Program-made: the position numbers and the translations under genes
Shown here: piece by piece, positions 6,001-12,018 of the stretch
Numbering within the stretch: the stretch's first letter is position 1
Layout of the letters: each line of letters starts with the position of its first letter
Notes under the pieces: model-generated
What the model saw: the letters and a program-made list of their open reading frames with translations, nothing else
Databases searched by the model: none
Told to the model about the DNA's origin: nothing
NCBI GenBank assembly: GCA_964374095.1
Contig: CAYJXJ010000090.1
Coordinates: forward strand, 1 to 17,804
Source: CAYJXJ01 sp964374095
Lineage (GTDB): Bacteria; Elusimicrobiota; Elusimicrobia; UBA1565; UBA9628
Length of the DNA: 17,804 nt
Direction: 5' to 3'

Positions 6001-9000
6001 CCGTGCCCGATGTAGCCGGGAGGCGAGCCGATCATCCGGGCCACCTCGTGCTCCTGCTGGTACTCCGACATGTCGATGCGGGTGAAGGCGTTCGGGTCCT
6101 TGAACAGAAACCGCGCCAACTCCTTGGCGACGTAGGTCTTGCCGACACCCGTCGGTCCGACCATCAGGAACTTGGCGATGGGTTGATTGGGGTTTGATAT
6201 CCCGGCCTTGTTGCGGCGGATCGCGTTGGCGATGGCCTTTAGTATGCCGCCCTGGTTGATGACCCGCCTGCCGATTTCCGCCTCCATCTCGACGTAGCGG
6301 TTGGCGTCTTCCTCGCCCAGAGTGAGCTGCCCGGCCGCGATGCCGGTCTTTTCCGCGATGACGCGCCGGATCAACTCGGGGGTCACCGTGCCCTTGCCGT
6401 CCTTGACCGCGGCGATGTCCTGGTAGAGATCGGCGGCGCGCTTGGCCAACGCGGCGATGCCGTTGTAGGCTTCCACCGGCAGGGCCAGCGCGGAAGGGAT
6501 GGCCTTGTCGATCAAGAGCTGGCGGGCGGCGTTGAAGGCCACGAGCAAGGACCTCCAATTCTCCCGGATGTCGAGGGCCAGCGCGGCCCGCAGATTGTCC
6601 GGGCGCGCGAGCTCCCCCGCGTCGTCCACGGCCTTGACGGACTTGTCGGGGTTGAAGTTCGACTTGTCGAACTGGTGCGAGAGCTTCGCGGCGAGAACGA
6701 GGCTTTCGTCCGGGATTGAGGCCTCATGCAGGCCCTCGAGGTATTTCTTGGTGCCTCGGAGTATGTCGATAGTCTGCTCGACGGTGGGCTCGGCGAAGCG
6801 CACGAGCTCCAGACGACGCCGAAAGGCGTCGTCTGGTTCTACGTATTTTTTGTATTCCTTCTCGGTCGTGCCGGCCAGTAGGCTCAGCGTGCCGTTGCGC
6901 AAGGGGCCCTTCAAAAGGTTCGCGATCTTGACTCCGGCCGGGTCCATGAAGAGCTTATGGATCTCATCGAGGACCAGCATCACCCGGTTGCCCGACTGGG
7001 GCGACCCGTCGTTCAATAGGGGCACGAGGGTCATGATCCCCCGGAAGGTCGCGACCGGGTCTTGCGAACCGAGGAGGCCGTCGATGTCGAGATATACCAG
7101 CCAGCGTCCGGACAGGCGCTTGAGTTGGAGATAGGCCTCGGAGTCGACCATGCCGGCGGCCTTCAAAGTCTCGGCGTGCTGGGCGTCCTCGATCAGGTCG
7201 CCGATGCCTTCGATGCCGGCGGTCTTGCCCACCCCGGCCTCGCCGACGTAGATCACCGAGTTGCGCATGCCCCGCGGGGAGCTGAGAATCGGGATGGAGC
7301 GCTTGATCTCCGGAATGCGGCCGACGGTCGGAGGCCTCGGGGCGTCGCGCCGGTCGGCGACCGGCTTGAGATAGGTGAAGAGGAGCTGGACCTGCTCGTC
7401 GTTGAGCTTGCTCTTGCCGTCGGTCAAAGTCTGGTTCTTTAAGAATTGCAGGAAGGCCGCGAGCGGGTCGCGGCGCGGGGGAGCCGGGGCAGGGGCGGGG
7501 GCGTTGGGCATGGGCCCAATGTCCCCGGAGGGTGGCCGTTCTCCTTCCCCGGAGGGGGCGGGTTCAGGAGCAACGGCCGCTTCCTTAAGAGGCGTCACGT
7601 CCTGAATCAGTCCCCGATCCGCGGGATGATCGCGGAGAATGCCCGCCACCCATGCCGGCGTGATGCCCTCGGTGACCTCGAAGAGGGCCAAGTCCTGCCC
7701 CCCGCGGTACTCGGCCTCGATGAGGCGCAGGCCCCAACGGTCGCCGTAGGCCTTGATGGCGTCTAAAGGGGTGCCTCCGGCGAAGCGCACCAGGAGACCG
7801 CGCCCCTCGGCAAGCACCGGTTTTTCGGGCGCGGGGGGAGCTTCGGCGGCAGGCTCGGAGTCCGGCTCCGGGTTGGGCGCCGGCGATGCGTCCTCCGCCG
7901 GCGATCCGACCGGCTCTAACCCCGCGGTTTCGGAAGCCGGCTGGGCGAGGGACGCGCGGCCACCGGCCGCGCGGTAGGCCTGCTCCACGGCCGCGGAGAC
8001 GGCGACGTTCTCGATCCCCGCCGCCTCATCCAGCGCCCGCAGGACGCGCAAGGAAGACGCCGGGTCGATGGTGTCCATCCTCACCATGACCCCCCCTCGA
8101 GCGCCGCGCTCAACGGCGGCGGAATGGCGGATCCCGTCCAGACGCGTCGAGAGCGATTCCAAGGCCTGGCGCTCCTCCACCCCGCGCGAGAAGCGCACGT
8201 AGAGCCGGGTATGGTTGTCCGCCATGCGGCCCCGCATCACGCGGATCTTTCCTTGGGGGCCGGTTCCCAAAATGCCGGCGGCGAGCCCGAGCCCGACGAA
8301 GGCGGGAGAGAGAGCCGGCAGGGCCGCGGAGGCCCCGATCACGAGCAAAGGCAGGGCCACGCTCTTGAGGGAGAAGCCGCCCTGAGGGCCTGACGGCCCG
8401 GCCTCCGGGCTTCCGCCGGCGGCCTTCGTGCGTTCCTTCCCGGCCTCCTTCAGGCTGTCCTTGAGCTTCTCGCGGGCGTGGGGGCTGCCCCAGCGCTTGA
8501 ACACGTCGTGGTCCTTAAGCCACTTGCCCAGACGCTCGTAGAAGACGCCGTTGCGGGAATCCTTGAGAACCTTGAGGATCGTCTCGATGTCATCCTCGGT
8601 CATGGCCTTGTCTTTGAGGTATTCGGCCGCCATCTCCGGATAGGCTTCCATGAGCTTGCGCGCCTTGTCCTCTTCCGAGAGGTTCCGGAACTCCGCTTTG
8701 ACCATGAGCCGGTCGATGAGGGTCTCGAGGGCGTTCTTCATGGCGTGCTCGGCCTCGAAGGCGCTCACCTCGGACTTGGCCCCGAGGTCCTCGGCGATTT
8801 GCGAGATCACCGAGCCCCATTGGCTCATCAGGTCCATGAGGTCTTTCACCGCGGCTTCGGATCGGACTTTTTCCCGGATGCACCAGTAGTCGTAGCTGCA
8901 GGGCAGGGCCAGGAACAAGAGGGGCACCTGGAGAGTGGTGAAGAACACGGCGTAGAAGGCCGCCAGGGCCGCGAAGCTCACCAAGCGGGTGATGCCGTTG

Positions 9001-10328
9001 ACCTTCTCCAGGCTGTGGACGTGGAAGCGGCTGAGGATGTTGGAGGGTCCCTCGTAGATTCTCTGGAATAGGCCCTGGTAGCCGGCCGGCAGGTTGGGGT
9101 TATGCACCCAGCGAGCGTAAGCTCGCTGGGGAAGAGCTCCAATGAGAAGCTTGCCGCCGTCAAGCGAAGGAATCGGGAGAAGATTGAACAAGGCTAAAGC
9201 CAAGTTCATTTTCCACAACGTCGACAACGCCAAGGCAACGGTCGTCCCGGCCGCCGCGGCGGGAAGAGCCAACAACGCCAGCCCCGCCGCGGCGGCCAGG
9301 ACGATGTTTGTAGCCGGGCCCCACATGGCGACTTTGGCCGCGTCGCGCTTGGGATCCTTAAGCTTGTTGAAGTCCACGGGCACCGGGCGCGCCCAGCCCA
9401 GCAGGATGGGGAACCCGATCAACGCCTGGGAAATTGCCAGAGCCGCCGCCGGGACCAGGATGGTACCGAGGGGATCGATATGTTTGAGGGGATTGAGCGA
9501 ATCGCGTCCCGCGGCTTGGGGAGTCGGATCGCCGTAAACGCGCAGGGCCCAAATGTGGGCGGTCTCATGGAGCAGCACCGAAACGACCAGGGCCCCCGAG
9601 ATCACGACGATGGGCAGAAGGCTCGCCGGCATGGCGGCGAGCGCCACGGCGCCGATCGACCCCACGAGGCCCCAGCGATTCCACGCCTTGGCCAGGCGCG
9701 CCCCGGCGGGAGCGGGTATGGATGCCGGCGGGGCCTGCGGGCCGGCCTGCGCCGGGCGGAGCGCGGAGGGTCCGGCCGAAGCCCTCCCGGCGACCAGGGC
9801 CGCCTCGGGAAGAACCCGGCCTCCGGAGTTCTCCCCATCGAACAATACCCGGGCGCCGTTGGACTGCGTTTCGATCGGCTCTTGTCGGGCTCCGGTCCGC
9901 GCTTCTCTCTCCGAGGGGCCGGCCATGACCGCGGTCAAAGACCCGACGACCCCGGGGAGGCCGTCCGGAGCCGGATCGTGCGCCGGGTCTTGCGCCGCGG
10001 CCCAAACCGGGCCGGGGGCGGCCAACGCCGCGATCTCAGAAGCCGGCAGAACCGCCGGCTCGCGCCGGACGGAGGGCGCGGCGAATGCGCCGAGGGTCCC
10101 GGCCATCGAGACCATGCCCGGCGCGCCTTGAGGGAGGTGCGTCGGCCCGGCCGACACCCGCAGGGACCCCGGGTTGACGCGGGACGAGGCGCGGCCGGCC
10201 GCCGAGGATCCGGCGATGGCCTGGGCCGCGGCCCTGACGGCCAGCCCGCCGGGGGAGGGGATCAGGATCGAAATACAGACCGCGCCCGCTATCCAGGATT
10301 TCATCCGCCGGCGGCACCCCGCGCTCAT
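3087..10328 (-). CDS. Giant membrane protein: S2P/M50 metalloprotease fused to a two-ring Clp/Hsp100 AAA+ unfoldase and helical repeats
   Basis: 2413 residues. The start at 10326-10328 has AAGGGG six bases upstream. Domains in order: signal peptide or anchor (about 9-35); disordered Ala/Pro-rich region; M50 site-2 protease (about 220-480) with zinc motif HETAH at 254-258 and NLLPIPSLDGG with third ligand D390, in several membrane helices; charged helical region (500-640); hydrophobic hairpin (650-682); two prodomain-like repeats (about 700-785 and 838-915); Pro-rich linker with an in-frame 35-bp repeat (925-936). The Clp part spans about 990-1675. NBD1 has Walker A GEAGVGKT (1029-1036), FRG pore loop (F1095) and Walker B DE 1121-1122. 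NBD2 has Walker A GPTGVGKT (1391-1398), GYIG pore loop (1438-1441), Walker B DE 1463-1464, arginine finger R1559 in RPEFLNRLDE and sensor-2 YGARP. There is no Clp N-domain, no obvious long ClpB middle coiled coil and no IGF-type ClpP loop. A weakly kinase-ATPase-like alpha/beta region (1758-1928) and HEAT-like helices (about 1960-2350) follow; the tail is Ser/Gly-rich. Both enzymes look catalytically intact. Topology is unresolved. Confidence 0.9.
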   Translation of the reverse strand: MSAGCRRRMKSWIAGAVCISILIPSPGGLAVRAAAQAIAGSSAAGRASSRVNPGSLRVSAGPTHLPQGAPGMVSMAGTLGAFAAPSVRREPAVLPASEIAALAAPGPVWAAAQDPAHDPAPDGLPGVVGSLTAVMAGPSEREARTGARQEPIETQSNGARVLFDGENSGGRVLPEAALVAGRASAGPSALRPAQAGPQAPPASIPAPAGARLAKAWNRWGLVGSIGAVALAAMPASLLPIVVISGALVVSVLLHETAHIWALRVYGDPTPQAAGRDSLNPLKHIDPLGTILVPAAALAISQALIGFPILLGWARPVPVDFNKLKDPKRDAAKVAMWGPATNIVLAAAAGLALLALPAAAAGTTVALALSTLWKMNLALALFNLLPIPSLDGGKLLIGALPQRAYARWVHNPNLPAGYQGLFQRIYEGPSNILSRFHVHSLEKVNGITRLVSFAALAAFYAVFFTTLQVPLLFLALPCSYDYWCIREKVRSEAAVKDLMDLMSQWGSVISQIAEDLGAKSEVSAFEAEHAMKNALETLIDRLMVKAEFRNLSEEDKARKLMEAYPEMAAEYLKDKAMTEDDIETILKVLKDSRNGVFYERLGKWLKDHDVFKRWGSPHAREKLKDSLKEAGKERTKAAGGSPEAGPSGPQGGFSLKSVALPLLVIGASAALPALSPAFVGLGLAAGILGTGPQGKIRVMRGRMADNHTRLYVRFSRGVEERQALESLSTRLDGIRHSAAVERGARGGVMVRMDTIDPASSLRVLRALDEAAGIENVAVSAAVEQAYRAAGGRASLAQPASETAGLEPVGSPAEDASPAPNPEPDSEPAAEAPPAPEKPVLAEGRGLLVRFAGGTPLDAIKAYGDRWGLRLIEAEYRGGQDLALFEVTEGITPAWVAGILRDHPADRGLIQDVTPLKEAAVAPEPAPSGEGERPPSGDIGPMPNAPAPAPAPPRRDPLAAFLQFLKNQTLTDGKSKLNDEQVQLLFTYLKPVADRRDAPRPPTVGRIPEIKRSIPILSSPRGMRNSVIYVGEAGVGKTAGIEGIGDLIEDAQHAETLKAAGMVDSEAYLQLKRLSGRWLVYLDIDGLLGSQDPVATFRGIMTLVPLLNDGSPQSGNRVMLVLDEIHKLFMDPAGVKIANLLKGPLRNGTLSLLAGTTEKEYKKYVEPDDAFRRRLELVRFAEPTVEQTIDILRGTKKYLEGLHEASIPDESLVLAAKLSHQFDKSNFNPDKSVKAVDDAGELARPDNLRAALALDIRENWRSLLVAFNAARQLLIDKAIPSALALPVEAYNGIAALAKRAADLYQDIAAVKDGKGTVTPELIRRVIAEKTGIAAGQLTLGEEDANRYVEMEAEIGRRVINQGGILKAIANAIRRNKAGISNPNQPIAKFLMVGPTGVGKTYVAKELARFLFKDPNAFTRIDMSEYQQEHEVARMIGSPPGYIGHGAGGQLTEAIRKRPYSVILFDEIEKAHPKVWDILLQILDDGRLTDGEGRTIDFKNTVILISSNAGMSAVDGEKFANMLAGAATPEEKARAEAEWDREIQLAVKEGITGAFRPEFLNRLDEDPDSKNKWVVLNRLRLQDVGAIAKLQAGEFADLLRERHETELDIEPEVYDFLKFTGFSPMYGARPMKGAIEKHIVDPLAKWILEESVKGSKEVRGGLIRVTLEGGAIRFEAKPKPPKVVERTGLEGAAAALTQRLLDYVESMSKPEDDGGAPAEPTEGLFDSFMRAANSPPTAATAPAPPAAFYGPGAPAPAAGGNWVAAVNAKPNGADAVLRGETKRIVEEARERGWPDDVLSALHVAAGGVGTGWIKHFLRQAKESAEPTGKPVELSARVQADRLSVIIHSPHALSDKEKAWFDQHFTGEPPASFADAQAQADNLNLSGAVIRDHNAWDLYRRLRAIPGARLGYAAGRNAKGGEGTDYWIEFRRGAAEAAGVAGDVSPATPVVSPSAPAKTAAPSQAQELFLKLLEQENLKEHEKDGPGVKVAAATAYSWMSTASDLPRARRWMYEGGWAVKGRSSSEVADSWPRAMAATLILERFGSADDIAPVEILAQKISGHTSHVYVPLHGAVANALESLYARAGAGAARAALQGSSNSDVKAAARRALGRIGAREDEERVRDDADATVAILTRQDPEGLEEFYRDHWPPQPNQDGSFADAAWKSYPKEKQQTILRLVARDTRRPEKNLEVLKALLNGKISSERETRYLAAEAWARIVARENMSGDIHGRLQAYLEKNSLTHYGGTDSWAALLALIYALQKTGGPESLPVLKSFMETSPTDIQAAHEQAFFEAPMAWAMTVVRNHLFGTLSAPRQGPSGTQLSVIQEMLTSKNPMFATAAIYAVALAQRASGEASAAASDKPIQPAPDPALPGNGSGSDSSSSGMSSLGQARAEMYERRFFGHGGSWDRWHGHLP
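6809..6836. repeat. Perfect 12-bp intragenic hairpin with tetraloop
   Basis: Arms CCAGACGACGCC (6809-6820) and GGCGTCGTCTGG (6825-6836) are exact complements around GAAA on the plus strand (UUUC in the mRNA). It lies in the NBD1 segment encoding PDDAFRRRLE, next to the arginine-finger region. The amino acid sequence fits the AAA+ family, so the symmetry is carried by codon choice within real coding sequence. Confidence 0.8.
7522..7556 (-). repeat. 35-bp in-frame repeat element, copy 2
   Basis: The minus-strand reading is 31/35 identical to 2254-2288. In the giant protein it encodes PSGEGERPPSGD at residues 925-936, in the Pro-rich linker before the Clp module and in the same codon frame as copy 1. 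It is followed by the near-palindrome CATTGGGCCCATG. Confidence 0.75.
7953..7973. repeat. 9-bp GC-rich intragenic hairpin
   Basis: Arms CGCGCGGCC (7953-7961) and GGCCGCGCG (7965-7973) pair perfectly around ACC. They encode part of an Ala/Gly/Arg-rich linker (AAGGRAS) between the two prodomain-like repeats of the giant protein. At this GC content it is less remarkable than the two tetraloop hairpins. Confidence 0.5.
9107..9130. repeat. Perfect 10-bp intragenic hairpin with tetraloop
   Basis: Arms CCCAGCGAGC (9107-9116) and GCTCGCTGGG (9121-9130) are exact complements around GTAA. It encodes QRAYARWV in the M50 domain, directly after the conserved SLDGGKLLIGALP stretch. Confidence 0.8.
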
Positions 10329-10370
10329 ATCGTTCCCCTTAATAAGAGACGAATCCTCTGGAGCCTACCC

Positions 10371-10397
10371 GCGGAAAAGGTGTTGCTTCCTTTCCGC
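10371..10397 (-). promoter_or_regulatory. Hairpin in the 5' leader of the giant gene
   Basis: GCGGAAA (10371-10377) plus GG pairs with CCTTTCCGC (10389-10397) with one bulged A and an 8-base loop. It lies in the roughly 90-base leader between the predicted start of transcription (near 10421) and the AAGGGG ribosome site at 10335-10340. No T-tract follows on either strand, so it is more likely an mRNA-leader structure than a terminator. Confidence 0.45.
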
Positions 10398-10427
10398 AGG
10401 TGCCTAGCGCGCTACATTGCGCCACGT

Positions 10428-10455
10428 ATTATATTTACGAGTTGATTCAGATCAA
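10428..10455 (-). promoter_or_regulatory. Sigma70-type promoter of the giant gene, overlapped by an FNR-type box
   Basis: On the minus strand: TTGATC (10455-10450), a 16-base spacer, then a perfect TATAAT (10433-10428). The palindrome TTGAT-TCAG-ATCAA at 10442-10455 is an exact match to the FNR/ANR consensus TTGAT-N4-ATCAA and covers the -35 hexamer. An FNR-family protein bound here would more likely repress than activate this promoter, since activation sites usually lie near -41.5. Promoter seen; regulator inferred. Confidence 0.6.
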
Positions 10456-10566
10456 TAGGTCCCCAGGGCCCAAGGCGTCGCGATCAATGGACCCAGGACC
10501 GGTTGGGCCCTGTGGCGAGCCGGGGTCCCGGCCGGCCTGCATCTCTTTAATCTTGGGCCCGCAAGG

Positions 10567-10575
10567 TGCTATCAT
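10567..10575 (+). promoter_or_regulatory. Possible extended -10 element of mgtE
   Basis: TGCTATCAT resembles the extended -10 elements at 711 and 15184. If used, transcription would begin near 10582, past the ATG at 10574, and translation would have to start at the in-frame ATG at 10589. The AAGGTG five bases before 10574 argues for the longer form instead, so only one of the two readings can be right. Confidence 0.3.
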
Positions 10576-11947
10576 GCGGGCGGAAACCATGAAAACGGCG
10601 CAGATTTACATCCACGACCTTAAGGAACTCCTGGAGGCCCGCGAATTCGTGCATGCGCGCTCCTGCCTCAGGGAGATCAGCCCCGTGGATCTCGCCGAAG
10701 CCTGGGATTTCTTCAGCCCGGAGGAGCGGGTCGCGATCTTTCGGATCACTCCCCGACAAAAGGCCATCCAGGTCTTCGAGGAGCTCGATTCCCCCGAGCA
10801 GCTCGAACTCCTGAACGGCCTTCAGAAGGAAGACGCGGCGGAGCTTCTCCAGGAGCTCGATCCCTCCAGCACGGGACGCATGCTCCGCGGCGTGCCCCCC
10901 CATCTGGTCGCCAAACTCTCCGGCATCATGAAGAAGGGCGGCCAGGAGGCGGTCCAACGCTACCTCCAGTTCCCGCCCAAAACCGTCGGCGCGCTCATGC
11001 GCGGGCGCTACGTCACGCTCGATCCCAAATGGAACGCCCGGCAAGCCGTGGAGCGCATCCAGCTCAGCACCCGCCTGCGGCGCCTGGAAGAGACGCACCT
11101 GGATCTCATGATGGTCGCGGGCCCCGACGGGAGGTTTTTAGGGACCGTCAGCCTGAAGGCCCTGGTCGTGGCCCCGCGGGACCTGGCCTTGTCGGAACTG
11201 ATGGACTCCTCCCCGGTATCCTTGACTCCCGAGATGGACCAGGAAGAAGCCCTTCGGCTATTCGCGAAGTACAAGCTCAAGAGCGCGCCCGTGGTCGGCA
11301 CAGACGGGCAGATCATGGGAGTCGTCGAATACCGGGACATCCTCGACGTGGCCGCGGAAGAAACCGAGGAGGACTTCGCCAAGATGGCCGGCGTGGCCCC
11401 CGGCGCCGGCGACCGCACCTCCTGGCAGGAGGCGCGCCTGCGCCTGCCCTGGCTGCTCATCACCTGCTTCGGGGGGCTCATCGTCTCCAGCGTGATCAAG
11501 CACTACGAGGCCACCCTGGCCCAGATCGTCGCCCTGGCGACCTTCAGCCCCCTCATCGCCGGCATGGGCGGCAATGTCGGCGCCCAGACCGCGACCATCA
11601 TCGTGCGCGGCCTGGCGACCGGCGAGGTCAAGATGGAGAAATGGAAGCGTCCCTTCCGGCGCGAACTGGGCGTGGGATTGCTGCTCGCGGTCTTCTACGG
11701 GGTCTTGGTGGGGACGGCGGCCCTGCTCTTCTACGGGACCCGCTATGGCTGGCAGTTCGCGGCGGTCGTGGCCACGGCCATGTTCGTGGCCATCATCACC
11801 TCGGCGACGCTCGCGGCGGGCGAGCCCTTTCTCTTCGTCCGATTCGGGGTGGACCCCGCGACCGCCACCGGTCCGCTGATCACCACCACGACGGACCTGC
11901 TCAGCAACACCGTCTACTTCTCGCTGGCGACCTACCTCCTGCTCTAG
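10574..11947 (+). CDS. mgtE: Magnesium channel/transporter MgtE
   Basis: 457 residues, normal for MgtE, which imports Mg2+ through a homodimeric inner-membrane channel gated by cytoplasmic Mg2+. The N-terminal superhelical domain (about 1-130) contains MgtE-type repeats such as EDAAELLQELDPSSTGRML. Two CBS domains follow (about 135-255; first MRGRYVTLDPKWNARQAVERI, second MDSSPVSLTPEMDQEEALRLF), then the plug helix and five transmembrane helices. The pore signature PLIAGMGGNVGAQTATIIVRGLATGEV is intact, as is the final helix with GPLITTTTDLLSNTVYF carrying the channel aspartate. The start at 10574 has AAGGTG five bases upstream; an in-frame ATG at 10589 would shorten it by five residues. It is divergent from the giant gene and converges on the PorV-like gene, so it is probably transcribed alone. 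No M-box-type Mg riboswitch is apparent in its short leader. Confidence 0.95.
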   Translation: MRAETMKTAQIYIHDLKELLEAREFVHARSCLREISPVDLAEAWDFFSPEERVAIFRITPRQKAIQVFEELDSPEQLELLNGLQKEDAAELLQELDPSSTGRMLRGVPPHLVAKLSGIMKKGGQEAVQRYLQFPPKTVGALMRGRYVTLDPKWNARQAVERIQLSTRLRRLEETHLDLMMVAGPDGRFLGTVSLKALVVAPRDLALSELMDSSPVSLTPEMDQEEALRLFAKYKLKSAPVVGTDGQIMGVVEYRDILDVAAEETEEDFAKMAGVAPGAGDRTSWQEARLRLPWLLITCFGGLIVSSVIKHYEATLAQIVALATFSPLIAGMGGNVGAQTATIIVRGLATGEVKMEKWKRPFRRELGVGLLLAVFYGVLVGTAALLFYGTRYGWQFAAVVATAMFVAIITSATLAAGEPFLFVRFGVDPATATGPLITTTTDLLSNTVYFSLATYLLL

Positions 11948-11948
11948 C

Positions 11949-12017
11949 GGCCGCGTCCGCGCTTGCGGGTCCCCGGCCCTCCGGCACGGGTTCTATAGCG
12001 CAAGCGCGGGCGCGGTC
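11949..12017. terminator. Long inverted repeat filling the convergent mgtE / PorV-like gap, probable bidirectional terminator
   Basis: CCGCGCTTGCG (11957-11967) is exactly complementary to CGCAAGCGCGG (11999-12009). Pairing continues outward to 11949 / 12017, giving 19 pairs including two G-U, with a 31-base loop. The structure begins one base after the mgtE stop and ends one base before the stop of the facing gene. There is no T-tract, so it is not a classical intrinsic terminator; it may act as a stable 3' end for both mRNAs. Confidence 0.6.
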
Positions 12018-12018
12018 C

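Noticed and set aside
10450..10488. GATCAAT repeated at 10450 and 10482 as a two-site operator
   Set aside because: Only the first copy is part of a palindrome; the second lacks the other arm and the flanking match is weak, so it is mentioned only as a partial copy.
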